Shown: positions 35,145 through 44,164, numbered from the stretch's first letter. The stretch is DNA of 64,000 bases from Hymenobacter gummosus (GCF_003970915.1 NZ_RXOF01000006.1:186001-250000), one strand, 5' to 3'. Numbers and translations are program-made. Notes: generated from the letters alone by a model not told the origin.

Positions 35145-35400
35145 CCGCCGGGAAGGTCGGTTGACCACCCGGAAGCTCGGTTGGGCACCCGGAAACCGCG
35201 CCCATGCGCCCGGAACCATTCCCCACCCGGCCGGAAGCCGCGGCCACGCCCCCGGAAGCGGGCCGCATGGGTCCGGAAGCCGCGCGCCAGTGCCCGGAAG
35301 CCGGTCCTAGGCTCCCGGAAGCGTCGGGGCGCTACCCGGAAACGCTGGCCACGTACCCGGAAGTCAGACGCCCGGCTCCGGAAGCAGACAGCCCGGACCG
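35145..35400. repeat. Tandem array with 21-bp period and core CCGGAAG
   Basis: The tetramer GGAA within the core CCGGAA(G) occurs at 35171, 35191, 35212, 35233, 35254, 35275, 35296, 35317, 35338, 35359 and 35380, with a degenerate first unit at 35151. From 35191 on, the spacing is exactly 21 nt. Only the 6-8 core bases are conserved; the other 13 vary, with a weak CC-A-G trend. Confidence 0.93.
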
Positions 35401-35412
35401 GGATGCGGGGCG

Positions 35413-35420
35413 TACTTTTG
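35413..35420 (+). promoter_or_regulatory. -7 box of the glycosidase promoter
   Basis: TACTTTTG matches TAnnTTTG exactly, 36 nt before the ATG. The expected TTTG about 20 nt upstream is missing; the repeat array occupies that position. Confidence 0.5.
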
Positions 35421-35455
35421 CAGCCTGAACCCGGCCCCGCGGCCGGCCCTTGCCT

Positions 35456-38056
35456 ATGAAGCTTCTGCGTTTTCTGTTGCTGCCCCTGCTGCTCGGCGGG
35501 CTGACTGTTTCCCCCGCCCAGGCTCAGCGCCGGGCCACCCAGGCCCCAGCGGCCGGCGTGTTCGTTGACAAAGAAGGCGTGCTGCGCTGGACGGATTCCA
35601 AGCGGGAGGTGGCCCTGTTCGGGGTCAACTACACCGCGCCCTTCGCCCACGCCTACCGGGCCCACCAGCGCGTGGGCGCCGACGTGGAGCAGGCCATCCG
35701 ACAGGACGTGTACCACCTGGCCCGCATGGGCGTGGATGCCTTCCGGGTGCACGTCTGGGACGTGGAAATCACCGATACGCTGGGCAATCTGCAACAAAAC
35801 GAACACCTGCGCCTGCTCGACTTTCTGCTGGCCGAGCTTAAGCAGCGCGGCATTAAGACCATCCTCACGCCCATTGCCTACTGGAACAATGGCTACCCCG
35901 AGCCCGACTCCGGCACCGGCTTTTCCAGCATCTACTCCAAGGCCGAAGCGTACGTGAATCCGCGCGCCATAGCGGCTCAGGAGCGGTACCTGACGCAGTT
36001 TCTGAACCACCAGAACCCGTATACCAAGCGCCTGCTGCGCGACGACCCGGACATCATTGCCTTCGAGGTGTGCAACGAGCCGCGCTACCACGAGCCCAAG
36101 GCGCAGGTGACGGACTTTGCCAACCGCATGGTGCGGGCCATGCGCGCCACCGGCCTGCAGAAGCCCATTTTCTACAACATCGCCGAAAACTACCCGGTGC
36201 ACGAGGCCATCCTCGATGCCAACGTCGACGGCATTACCTTTCAGTGGTACCCGCAGGGCCTGGTGAGCGGCCACGAGCTGCGCGGCAACCTGCTGCCCTA
36301 CGTCGACCAGTACCCCATCCCCTACCGCAACGACCCACGGTTTAAGCGCCGTGCCAAGATGGTGTACGAGTTCGAGTCGGCCGACGTGCTGCAGCCCATC
36401 ATGTACCCGCTGATGGCCCGCAGCTTCCGCGAAGCCGGTTTTCAGTGGGCCACCCAGTTTGCCTACGACCCGTTGGCCATTGCCCCCTACAACACCGAGT
36501 ACCAGACGCACTACCTGAACCTGGCCTACACGCCGGCCAAGGCCCTTAGCCTGCTCATTGCGGGCAAGGTGTTCCGCGAGGTGAAGCGCAGCCAGCCCTT
36601 CCGCCGCTACCCCGCCGATTCCACGTTTGGGCCGTTCCGCGTCAGCTACCGCCAGCAGCTGAGCGAAATGAACACCGAGGAGGAGTTCTACCACACCAAC
36701 TCGACCCGCACCCAGCCGAAGAAGCCGGCCAAGCTGCAGCACGTAGCCGGCGTGGGCTCCTCGCCGCTGGTGACGTACGGCGGCTCGGGGGCCTACTTTC
36801 TCGACCGCCTGGCTGCCGGCATCTGGCGGCTGGAGGTGCTGCCCGACGCCGTGCCGGTGCGCGACCCGTTTGAAACGGCCTCCCTGCGCAAGGCCGTCAC
36901 CTACCTCGAATGGAACGAGCAGCCGCTGACGGTGAACCTGCCGGGGCTGGGCGCTGATTTCAGCCTGCGCGGCCTCAACCCCGGCAACCCCGCCCAGGCC
37001 ACCGCCAGCGGGACCCGCCTGACGGTGCGCCCCGGCGTGTACCTGCTGGCCGCCCGCGGCCAGAGCACCGCCGCCTTCGGGGCCGATACGCCGCTGGGCG
37101 CCCTCAAGCTGGGCGAGTTTGTGGCCCCGGCCCCGACCAAGCAGCCCCCGCTGCTGCGCCACCAGCCCTACGCCCAGGCCACGGCCGGGCAGCCCCTGCG
37201 CCTGCGGGTGCTGGTAGGCGGCGCCGGGCCTCAGGATAGCCTGCTGCTGGTAGCGCAGCACTTCTACGGCCGCACCCGCACCCTGCCCATGACGCGCGGC
37301 GCCGGCGCCACCGCCGAGGCCGAAGTGCCCGCCGAGCTGCTCTACCCCGGCCTGCTGCGCTACTGGGTGGTTCTGAAGCGCCCCGGTCAGCCCGCCCTGA
37401 CTTTCCCCGGCGGCGCCGAAGGCCAGCCCCGCGACTGGGACTTTTTCTCCCCGCAGCGCTGGGAAGTGCCCGTGGTGGCGGCCGGCACGCCGGTGTCGCT
37501 CTACCAGCCCGCCCGCGACCAGCCCCGCACCGAGGTGCGCGGCACCGAAAACGCCTTTTCCGGCTGGGCCGACTACGTGACCAGCGCCCCCGACGGCGCC
37601 CTGGCCCTGCGCCTGGTGGTGCCCACCACCAAAGCCGACGCCGGCCCGGCCGCGCCCGGCCCCAGCGTGAGCCTGCGCGCCTACTTCGCCGATTATCTGA
37701 CGGGCCGCGCCTCGGAGCTGGGCGGCGTGAAGGAGCTGGTGGTGAAGGCCCGCAGCAACCAGCCGGCGGCCGCGGTGAAAGTGGCCCTGCTCACCAAGGA
37801 CGCCGCCGCTTACGCCGCCCCGCTGCGCCTCAGCGCCGAGTGGCAGACCATCCGCATCCCGCTCAGCCGCCTGCAGCCCGACGCCCTGCTCATCACCCCG
37901 CGGCCCTACCCCGGCTTTCTGCCCCTGCAGTTCCGGCCCGCCAGCCAGCCCCCGCAGCTGCGTCTTTCCGAGGCCGAGGTGCTGCAGGTAGTGGTGAATG
38001 GTCCGGCCGTGGGCGCCCCCATTCAGGTGGATATCGAGTCGGTGCAGCTGCAGTAG
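35456..38056 (+). CDS. Secreted glycoside hydrolase with a clan-A TIM barrel
   Basis: 866 residues with a signal peptide (MKLLRFLLLPLLLGGLTV, cleavage after AQAQ). Residues about 35-390 form a GH5/GH-A type barrel: LFGVNYTAPFAH, then RMGVDAFRVHVWD, TILTPIAYW, the acid/base in FEVCNEPRYH (Glu near 207) and the nucleophile in MVYEFESADV (Glu near 304). Residues about 400-870 are beta-sandwich domains of unknown role. The fold retains glycosidases on beta-linked glycans such as mannan, but the family is not certain. The position next to GT4 and rfbC suggests a link with exopolysaccharide. The start is ATG, 6 nt inside a TTG-opened frame. Confidence 0.85.
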   Translation: MKLLRFLLLPLLLGGLTVSPAQAQRRATQAPAAGVFVDKEGVLRWTDSKREVALFGVNYTAPFAHAYRAHQRVGADVEQAIRQDVYHLARMGVDAFRVHVWDVEITDTLGNLQQNEHLRLLDFLLAELKQRGIKTILTPIAYWNNGYPEPDSGTGFSSIYSKAEAYVNPRAIAAQERYLTQFLNHQNPYTKRLLRDDPDIIAFEVCNEPRYHEPKAQVTDFANRMVRAMRATGLQKPIFYNIAENYPVHEAILDANVDGITFQWYPQGLVSGHELRGNLLPYVDQYPIPYRNDPRFKRRAKMVYEFESADVLQPIMYPLMARSFREAGFQWATQFAYDPLAIAPYNTEYQTHYLNLAYTPAKALSLLIAGKVFREVKRSQPFRRYPADSTFGPFRVSYRQQLSEMNTEEEFYHTNSTRTQPKKPAKLQHVAGVGSSPLVTYGGSGAYFLDRLAAGIWRLEVLPDAVPVRDPFETASLRKAVTYLEWNEQPLTVNLPGLGADFSLRGLNPGNPAQATASGTRLTVRPGVYLLAARGQSTAAFGADTPLGALKLGEFVAPAPTKQPPLLRHQPYAQATAGQPLRLRVLVGGAGPQDSLLLVAQHFYGRTRTLPMTRGAGATAEAEVPAELLYPGLLRYWVVLKRPGQPALTFPGGAEGQPRDWDFFSPQRWEVPVVAAGTPVSLYQPARDQPRTEVRGTENAFSGWADYVTSAPDGALALRLVVPTTKADAGPAAPGPSVSLRAYFADYLTGRASELGGVKELVVKARSNQPAAAVKVALLTKDAAAYAAPLRLSAEWQTIRIPLSRLQPDALLITPRPYPGFLPLQFRPASQPPQLRLSEAEVLQVVVNGPAVGAPIQVDIESVQLQ

Positions 38057-38080
38057 CGGCCGCGCGGCCCGATTTGCCCG

Positions 38081-38088
38081 TAATTTTG
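38081..38088 (+). promoter_or_regulatory. -7 box before the GNAT-cytochrome gene
   Basis: TAATTTTG matches TAnnTTTG exactly, 27 nt before the start. It suggests the gene has its own promoter although it lies 58 nt after the glycosidase. Confidence 0.45.
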
Positions 38089-38114
38089 CCTTGCTCACCC
38101 GCCCCGTATCCGCC

Positions 38115-38984
38115 ATGCTCACCACCCCGCGCCTCCAGCTGATTCCCTGCACCCCGACCTACTTCGAGGCGGCGCTGGCCGGGCCCCACGTGCTGGCCGG
38201 CGTGCTGGGCGTAACGGCCGAGGCGGGCTGGCCCGGCTCGATGGAAGCCCAGATGGCCCTGGCCTCGGGCTACCAGCACCTGCGCCGCGACCCGGCCCTG
38301 CAGCCCTGGTGGATGTACCTGCTGGTGCACCGCCAGGAGCAGCGCCTGATCGGCCTGGCCGGCTTCAAGGGCCGCCCCGACGAGCAGGGCACCGTGGAAA
38401 TCGGCTACAGCGTGCTGGAAAGCTACCGCGGGCAGGGCCTGGCCACCGAAGCCGCCCGTGCCCTCAAGGACTACGCCTTTGGTCACCCCCGGGTGCGCCG
38501 CGTGACGGCCCTGACCCAGCCCGCGCGCAACGCCTCCTGCCGGGTGCTGGAAAAAGCCGGCCTGCAGTACCTGGGCCCCGTCATCGATCCGAACTGGGGC
38601 GAGGTCTGGCAGTGGTCCTGCCTGCGCCCCGAGCCGGCCGCCGCACCCGCCCCGCTGCTGGCCGCCGCCCTGTTGCTGCTGACCCTGCTCGGCAGCTGCG
38701 GCGAGGCCGAAAAGCCCGCTGCTACGCCTCCCGCGCCGGCCGTGGCGGCGGCCGATGTGGTCGACCCCGGCAAGGCCTTGTTCGAGCAGAACTGCGTGCT
38801 CTGCCACGGCCCCGACGGCAAGCGCGGCCTCAACGGCGCCCACGACCTGACCAAGAGCAACCTCAACCAGATGGGCCGGGTGTACATGGTCACGAACGGC
38901 CTGGGCAAGATGCCCGCCTTCAAGGGCCAGCTCACGCCCGAACAGATTGAGCAGGTGGCCGCCTACAGCCTCACGCTGAAGTAA
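38115..38984 (+). CDS. GNAT acetyltransferase fused to a lipoprotein-like cytochrome c
   Basis: 289 residues in one unbroken frame. Residues 1-175 are a GNAT acetyltransferase of the RimJ/RimL type (TPRLQLIPCTP, VEIGYSVLESYRGQGLATEAA, ARNASCRVLEKAGL). Residues about 180-200 are a hydrophobic segment with a lipobox-like end (LLAAALLLLTLLGSC). Residues about 225-289 are a class I cytochrome c with the haem motif CVLCH and the Met ligand in KMPAF. There is no ATG between the halves. As read, a cytoplasmic acetyltransferase would be anchored to a periplasmic cytochrome. Alternatives are a non-ATG start for a separate cytochrome lipoprotein or a lost stop codon. A half-copy of the inverted repeat of 54095 lies after the stop. 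Confidence 0.75.
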   Translation: MLTTPRLQLIPCTPTYFEAALAGPHVLAGVLGVTAEAGWPGSMEAQMALASGYQHLRRDPALQPWWMYLLVHRQEQRLIGLAGFKGRPDEQGTVEIGYSVLESYRGQGLATEAARALKDYAFGHPRVRRVTALTQPARNASCRVLEKAGLQYLGPVIDPNWGEVWQWSCLRPEPAAAPAPLLAAALLLLTLLGSCGEAEKPAATPPAPAVAAADVVDPGKALFEQNCVLCHGPDGKRGLNGAHDLTKSNLNQMGRVYMVTNGLGKMPAFKGQLTPEQIEQVAAYSLTLK

Positions 38985-38989
38985 AACGG

Positions 38990-39027
38990 GCCAAATAGCT
39001 GGATGGCTAACTGGTTGGTCGTTCCGG
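38990..39027. repeat. Degenerate half-copy of the 54095 repeat arm
   Basis: CAAATAGCTGGATGGCTAAC then TGGTTGGTCGTTCCG follows the arm at 54097-54131 (TAAATGGCTCGATGGCTAAA then TGGCTGGTCGTTCTG) with about six changes. No second arm is present here. Confidence 0.6.
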
Positions 39028-39194
39028 CGCTTGGTTAAGGTGCTTTAGCCTGGCCCTTAGCCACTACATTACCTTTACCGTATGTTACCGGCAGAAACCC
39101 GCTTGTTGCGGGCCTCGCCGCGCGTAGCCACACCCTTCCCCCCACCCCACACGTACCGCAGCCGGCCCCCGGTTGCCTCCTGTCTCCCAAACCT

Positions 39195-40559
39195 ATGCCT
39201 AGCCGACCTTCTTCCAAACGACGCTCCAACAGCACCCGCCACCCCGGCGCCACCGACTCGGTGAAGGGCCGCGTGGGGCGCATCCTGGCCAAGGGCAACA
39301 AGGACGCCACCTACGAAACCGGCCAGGAAGCCGAAACCGCCGTGCTGGTGGCCGTGCCCGACAAACGCCAGGACGACAGCGTCACCACCGAATACCTCGA
39401 CGAGCTGGCCTTCCTCACCGAAACCGCCGGCACCGTGCCCACCAAGCGCTTTATCCAGAAGCTCGAAAAGCCCGACCTGCGCACCTTCGTGGGCTCGGGC
39501 AAGCTGGAGGAAATTCGCGCCTACGTGCAGCACCACGGCACCAGCATGGTCATCTTCGACGACGACCTTTCGCCTTCGCAGCTGCGCAACCTGGAGGGCG
39601 AGCTGAAGGTGAAAATCCTGGACCGTACCCTGCTCATCCTCGACATCTTCGCCTCCCGGGCCAAGACGGCCACGGCCCGCACCCAGGTGGAGCTGGCCCA
39701 GTACCAGTACCTGCTCCCGCGCCTGACGGGCCTCTGGACCCACTTGGAGCGCCAGCGCGGCGGCGTGGGCATGCGCGGCCCGGGCGAACGGGAAATCGAG
39801 ACGGACCGCCGCGTGGTGCGCGACCGGATCAGCCTGCTCAAGGAGCAACTCAAGGAATTTGACAAGCAGACCCAGACCCAGCGCAAGGCCCGCACCGGCA
39901 TCCTGCGCGTGGCCCTGGTGGGCTACACCAACGTGGGCAAATCGACGCTGATGAACTTGCTGGCCCGCACCGAGGTGTTTGCCGAAAACAAGCTTTTCGC
40001 CACCCTCGACTCGACGGTGCGCAAGGTGGTACTCGAAAACGTGCCCTTCCTGCTCTCCGACACCGTCGGCTTTATCCGCAAGCTGCCCACCCGCCTTATT
40101 GAGAGCTTCAAGTCGACGCTGGACGAAATCCGCGAAGCCGATTTGCTGCTGCACGTGGTGGATATTTCGCACCCCTCGTTCGAGGAGCACATTCAGGTAG
40201 TCAACGACACGCTCAAGGACATTGGCGCGGCCGAGAAGCCGACCATCCTGGTGTTCAACAAAATCGACCAGTACCAGACCGACGTGGACCCGGCTGCCCA
40301 CCTGCACGACGTGGAGCCCGACCACGCCGAGGACCTGCACCACGCCGACGAGGTGCAGACGCGCCCCACGCTGGAGCAGCTACAGGCCTCCTACATGGCC
40401 CGCCTGCACGACCCGGTCATTTTCATCTCGGCCCAGGAGCGGCAAAACATCGACGAGCTGCGCGCCATGATTGCCCGGCGCCTGCGCGGCATCTACGAGC
40501 GGCAGTACCCCGGCCACCCGCCCTTCCCCGACCTGGCGGCTTACTCCGCGGAGGAATAG
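39195..40559 (+). CDS. hflX: GTPase HflX
   Basis: 454 residues. HflX binds 50S subunits, splits stalled or heat-stressed ribosomes, and hydrolyses GTP. The N-terminal domain and helical linker (SGKLEEIRAYV, VELAQYQYLLPRLTGLW, RGGVGMRGPGEREIETDRR) precede the G domain: G1 GYTNVGKST at about residues 242-250, a G2 region, G3 DTVGFIRKLP, G4 FNKIDQ. The linker carries the glycine-rich HflX signature. The C-terminal extension of ~60 residues after NKIDQ holds an acidic His-rich insert (HLHDVEPDHAEDLHHADE), which is longer than in most relatives and of unknown role. A terminator follows. Confidence 0.95.
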   Translation: MPSRPSSKRRSNSTRHPGATDSVKGRVGRILAKGNKDATYETGQEAETAVLVAVPDKRQDDSVTTEYLDELAFLTETAGTVPTKRFIQKLEKPDLRTFVGSGKLEEIRAYVQHHGTSMVIFDDDLSPSQLRNLEGELKVKILDRTLLILDIFASRAKTATARTQVELAQYQYLLPRLTGLWTHLERQRGGVGMRGPGEREIETDRRVVRDRISLLKEQLKEFDKQTQTQRKARTGILRVALVGYTNVGKSTLMNLLARTEVFAENKLFATLDSTVRKVVLENVPFLLSDTVGFIRKLPTRLIESFKSTLDEIREADLLLHVVDISHPSFEEHIQVVNDTLKDIGAAEKPTILVFNKIDQYQTDVDPAAHLHDVEPDHAEDLHHADEVQTRPTLEQLQASYMARLHDPVIFISAQERQNIDELRAMIARRLRGIYERQYPGHPPFPDLAAYSAEE

Positions 40560-40590
40560 TCGTTTTTGTACTAATCCTGTCCAGCTTCGA

Positions 40591-40617
40591 GCCCGGCCCA
40601 ACCGCCGGGCTCTTTGT
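40591..40617 (+). terminator. hflX terminator
   Basis: GAGCCCGG pairs with CCGGGCTC around an 8-nt loop, followed by TTTGTTTT. Confidence 0.8.
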
Positions 40618-40674
40618 TTTGCCCAATTCGTGAATTGCGAATTTTTACTTCCTTCACTGGCAAGTATATAGCAA

Positions 40675-40708
40675 TTGTGTTATTTAAAATTATGAAACCT
40701 ATTTTTTG
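40675..40708 (+). promoter_or_regulatory. Possible promoter of the first M43 protease gene
   Basis: An approximate TTG element at 40675-40677 lies 22 nt before TATTTTTTG (40700-40708), one base longer than the TAnnTTTG consensus, in an AT-rich leader 66 nt before the ATG. Confidence 0.35.
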
Positions 40709-40773
40709 CTTTTGTGTAAATAAATCCATCTATTAACCGGACACTTCTTGCCACCACCTCAACCAAACCTTAC

Positions 40774-42036
40774 ATGAGAAAAACGTTCTACGCTCTTGCA
40801 CTTGGCTTAGGCATTGCCGCCCTGCAGCCCGCCGTGGCCCAGGATCAGGACCGCAGCATCGGTACCGTGCAGCAGCAGCCCGGCCGCCAGTGCGCCTCCA
40901 TGGACGTGCTGGCCCAGCAGCTCGCCGCCGACCCGGCCATGAGCCAGCGCCTAGCCAACATCGAAGCCCAGACGCGCAGCTTCGCCGCCAACCCCACCGC
41001 CAACCGCACCAACGCGGTGGTAACCATCCCCGTGGTGGTGCACGTGGTGTACAATACCTCTGCTCAGAACGTGCCGCAGTCGCAGATTGACGCCCAGATC
41101 CGGGTGCTCAACGAGGACTTCGCCAAGCTGAACGCCGACGCGAGCCAGACGCCTGCCATCTACGCCGGCCTGGCCGCCAACACCAACATCCAGTTTGTGC
41201 TGGCCAAGCAGGACCCCAGCGGCAACCCGACCACCGGCGTGGTGCGCAAGTCGACCAAAACCCGCTCGTTTAGCTCGAACGACTTTGTGAAGTACAGCAG
41301 CAAGGGCGGCTCCGACGCCTGGCCCCGCGACAAGTACCTGAACCTCTGGCTGTGCAACCTGGGCCAGGGCCTGCTGGGCTACGCGCAGTTCCCGGGCGGT
41401 GCCGCCGCCACCGACGGCGTGGTGTGCCTGTACTCCTCGGTGCCCGGCGGCGCGGCCACCAACTACAACGGCGGCCGCACGGCTACCCACGAAATCGGCC
41501 ACTGGCTGAACCTGCGCCACATCTGGGGCGACGCCAGCTGCGGCAACGACCTGGTATCGGACACGCCGACCCAGCAGACCAGCAACGGCGGCTGCCCGGC
41601 CTTCCCGCACGTGACCTGCGGCAACCAGGGCGACATGTCGATGAACTACATGGACTACACCTATGACCGCTGCATGTACATGTTTACCAGCGGCCAGTCG
41701 ACGCGCATGAACGCGCTGTTTACCTCGGGCGGCGCCCGCGCTGGCCTCGTAACCTCCAACGGCGGCACTGCCCCGCGCACGGTGGCTACCGGTGGCTCGT
41801 ACTCGCTCTACCCCAACCCCGCCGCCTCGGTGCTCACGCTGACGGACGCCACCTCGGGGGCCCGCAGCAGCGCCACCAGCGTGCAGGTATACGACATTCA
41901 CGGCCAGCTGATGAAGGGGGCCCGCTACGACGCCAGCACCGGCCAGCTCGACGTGCAGAGCCTAAACAAGGGCCTGTACCGCATTGCCATCAGCGACGGC
42001 AGCCAGGTGGTGCAGAAGAGCTTCGTGAAGGAGTAA
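40774..42036 (+). CDS. T9SS-exported M43 (pappalysin-like) zinc metalloprotease
   Basis: 420 residues: a signal peptide (MRKTFYALALGLGIAALQPAVAQ), a propeptide of about 70 residues ending at the [13 protein letters not shown] strand, and a metzincin domain with zinc motif [11 protein letters not shown] (residues 239-249) and Met-turn MSMNYMDYTYDRCMYMF. A T9SS sorting domain closes it (YSLYPNPAASVLTLTD). The MEROPS M43 B group (cytophagalysin-like) has this make-up. It is secreted to digest extracellular proteins. It is 66 percent or so similar by eye to the next gene; the two are tandem duplicates. Confidence 0.92.
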   Translation: MRKTFYALALGLGIAALQPAVAQDQDRSIGTVQQQPGRQCASMDVLAQQLAADPAMSQRLANIEAQTRSFAANPTANRTNAVVTIPVVVHVVYNTSAQNVPQSQIDAQIRVLNEDFAKLNADASQTPAIYAGLAANTNIQFVLAKQDPSGNPTTGVVRKSTKTRSFSSNDFVKYSSKGGSDAWPRDKYLNLWLCNLGQGLLGYAQFPGGAAATDGVVCLYSSVPGGAATNYNGGRTATHEIGHWLNLRHIWGDASCGNDLVSDTPTQQTSNGGCPAFPHVTCGNQGDMSMNYMDYTYDRCMYMFTSGQSTRMNALFTSGGARAGLVTSNGGTAPRTVATGGSYSLYPNPAASVLTLTDATSGARSSATSVQVYDIHGQLMKGARYDASTGQLDVQSLNKGLYRIAISDGSQVVQKSFVKE

Positions 42037-42060
42037 GCGCTGCTTATCCAGGAAATAGTC

Positions 42061-42094
42061 AAAAGCCCCGGCTGAATGTCAGCCGGGGCTTTTT
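42061..42094 (+). terminator. Terminator after the first M43 protease
   Basis: AAAAGCCCCGGCTGA pairs with TCAGCCGGGGCTTTT around a 4-nt loop. Confidence 0.88.
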
Positions 42095-42156
42095 GCATCC
42101 AGGCCGATGAATGAACACCGCAAATAATTATCAGCAAAGCAGTTACAGCTGAACAA

Positions 42157-42174
42157 CCAATGTTTAGACATTGG
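42157..42174. promoter_or_regulatory. Palindrome upstream of the second M43 gene
   Basis: CCAATGT and ACATTGG flank a 4-nt TTAG centre. It may be an operator for a dimeric regulator. Confidence 0.3.
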
Positions 42175-42399
42175 TATATTTATTATATGATAAACACAAC
42201 TAAATTTTATCGGGCCGCAAAAGTACACTTTCAACTCATCCATCCAACTACTTTGACATCGATGGGTAATATTTTTTCTGGTTTTGCAAAAATTATTCAA
42301 CAAACACTTGTTAGCACCGTAATTTCTTCAAACATTGGCAGCCTCAATTTCAATTTCATCACCCACAGCTCTCTTTTTCCACAACCAAACCAACCGTTC

Positions 42400-44106
42400 A
42401 TGAAGAAAACCTTCTACGCTGCTTTGGCTTGCCTCGGCTTGCTGACCTCGGCCGCGCAGGCCCAGTCGGTACGCCAGTGCGCCACCAATGACCACCTGGC
42501 CCACCAACTCGCCGCCGACCCCGGCCTGGCCCAGCGCATGGCCGCCGTGGAGTCGCATACGCGCAGCTTCGAGGCCAACCCCACGGCCAACCGGACCACG
42601 GCCGTGGTGACCATCCCAGTAGTGGTGCACGTGCTGTACAACACCGCCGCGCAAAACATTTCGGATGCCCAGATTGCCTCGCAGATTGCGGTGCTGAACG
42701 AGGACTTCCGCAAGCTGAACGCCGACCGGACCAGCGTGCCGTCGGCCTTCGCCGGCCTGGCCGCCGACGCCAACATCGAATTCGTGCTGGCCAAGCGCAC
42801 GCCCAGCGGCGCCGCTACCACCGGCATTCAGCGCAAGCAGACCACCAAGACGTCCTGGGGCACCGACGACCAGATGAAGTCGGCCAGCACCGGCGGCCTC
42901 GACGCCTGGAATTCCAGCAAGTACCTGAACCTGTGGGTGTGTAACCTCTCGGGCGGCGTGCTGGGCTACGCGCAGTTTCCCGGCGGCCCCGCCGCTACCG
43001 ACGGCGTAGTTATCCTGACCACGGCTTTCGGCCGCGGCGGCTCGGCCGTGTCGCCCTTCAACCTGGGCCGCACCGGCACCCACGAAGTAGGCCACTGGCT
43101 GAACCTGCGCCACATCTGGGGCGACGCCAACTGCGGCAACGACCTGGTATCGGACACCCCGACCCAGCAGACCTCGAACTACGGCTGCCCCTCCTTCCCG
43201 AAGCGCACCTGCGGCAACACCACCAACGGCGACATGTTCATGAACTACATGGACTACACCGATGACCGTTGCATGTACATGTTCTCGGTGGGCCAGTCGA
43301 CGCGCATGAACGCGCTGTTTGCCTCGGGCGGCGCCCGCGCCGGCCTCGTGACTTCCGACGGCGGCACTGCTCCCGGCGGCACCACGCCCACCCCGACTAC
43401 CCCGACCTACTGCGCCTCGAAAGGTGGCAACGTGAGCTACGAGTGGATTGACCTGGTGCAGCTAGGCTCCATCAACCGCAGCTCCAGCAAGGACGCCGGC
43501 TACTACGACGGCACGGCCCTGGGCACCACGGTAACGGCCGGCTCGGCCCAGACCATCTACTACTCGGCCGGCTTCACCAGCACCGCCTACACCGAATACT
43601 GGAAGGTGTACATCGACTACAACCAGGACGGCGACTTCAGCGACTCGGGCGAGCTGGTAGCCAGCCGCAGCAGCAACTCGGCCATCACGCTGAGCAGCGC
43701 CTTCACGGTGCCCACCACGGCCAAAAACGGCAAAACCCGCCTGCGCGTGGTGATGAGCGACAACTCGGCCACCACCAGCTGCGGCTCCTTCAGCTACGGC
43801 GAGACGGAAGACTACTCCATCACTATTTCGGGCGGCCTGCGCCAGTCGGAAGCCGCCAAGGCTACCGCAGCTGACTACAAGCTGTTCCCGAACCCGACCA
43901 GCGACGTAGTGAACCTGGTACTGCCGGCCGAGCACAAAGCCGGCGACGTGCAGGTGCAGATTTACGACGTGCGCGGCGTGGAAATGAAGCAGGTACGCTA
44001 CGACGGCTCGGGCATGCTGGAAGTGCAGAACCTGCCCGCCGGCGTGTACACCCTGCGCCTCAAGGACGGCGACCTGGTGGTGCACCAGCGCTTCGTGAAG
44101 CAATAA
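42400..44106 (+). CDS. T9SS-exported M43 metalloprotease with GEVED domain
   Basis: 568 residues. It has the same plan as its neighbour, with the signal [17 protein letters not shown], propeptide, zinc motif [11 protein letters not shown] (228-238) and Met-turn [22 protein letters not shown]-type adhesion domain of about 130 residues is inserted before the sorting domain ([20 protein letters not shown], then [13 protein letters not shown]). It ends in a T9SS domain ([19 protein letters not shown]). GEVED domains occur in Bacteroidota secreted proteases and probably bind polysaccharide or protein. Two terminators follow. Confidence 0.93.
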   Translation: MKKTFYAALACLGLLTSAAQAQSVRQCATNDHLAHQLAADPGLAQRMAAVESHTRSFEANPTANRTTAVVTIPVVVHVLYNTAAQNISDAQIASQIAVLNEDFRKLNADRTSVPSAFAGLAADANIEFVLAKRTPSGAATTGIQRKQTTKTSWGTDDQMKSASTGGLDAWNSSKYLNLWVCNLSGGVLGYAQFPGGPAATDGVVILTTAFGRGGSAVSPFNLGRTGTHEVGHWLNLRHIWGDANCGNDLVSDTPTQQTSNYGCPSFPKRTCGNTTNGDMFMNYMDYTDDRCMYMFSVGQSTRMNALFASGGARAGLVTSDGGTAPGGTTPTPTTPTYCASKGGNVSYEWIDLVQLGSINRSSSKDAGYYDGTALGTTVTAGSAQTIYYSAGFTSTAYTEYWKVYIDYNQDGDFSDSGELVASRSSNSAITLSSAFTVPTTAKNGKTRLRVVMSDNSATTSCGSFSYGETEDYSITISGGLRQSEAAKATAADYKLFPNPTSDVVNLVLPAEHKAGDVQVQIYDVRGVEMKQVRYDGSGMLEVQNLPAGVYTLRLKDGDLVVHQRFVKQ

Positions 44107-44123
44107 CCGCCTCTGCTCCGACA

Positions 44124-44164
44124 GGGAGCGAAGAGGCCCCGCCAGGCGCGGCCTCTTCGCTCCC
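44124..44164 (+). terminator. First terminator after the M43 genes
   Basis: GGGAGCGAAGAGGCC pairs with GGCCTCTTCGCTCCC perfectly around an 11-nt loop. A (ACTC) microsatellite of about 19 nt follows. Confidence 0.85.

Larger units (their letters stand above)
35053..35455. other. Divergent intergenic region dominated by a 21-bp-period repeat array
   Basis: No protein gene accepted. 35145-35400 is the repeat array described separately. Bases 35413-35420 form a perfect -7 box for the glycosidase gene. ORFs through the array are heptapeptide repeats in several frames and on both strands, which is what a 21-bp period produces and is not proof of coding. Confidence 0.7.
42037..42399. other. Intergenic leader between the two M43 genes
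   Basis: A terminator (42061-42094) ends the first gene. The remainder is AT-rich, contains the 18-nt palindrome at 42157-42174 and no gene. Longer frames through here are extensions of the second protease upstream of its signal peptide. Confidence 0.65.

Noticed and set aside
35145-35400. CRISPR array
   Set aside because: The period of 21 bp and a 6-8-bp core are too short for CRISPR repeats and spacers, and no cas gene is near.
35145-35459. Heptapeptide-repeat proteins encoded by the 21-bp array (both strands)
   Set aside because: Several frames on both strands are open because the period is a multiple of three and the sequence is G+C-rich. None has a signal, a natural composition or a clear start, so coding is not supported.
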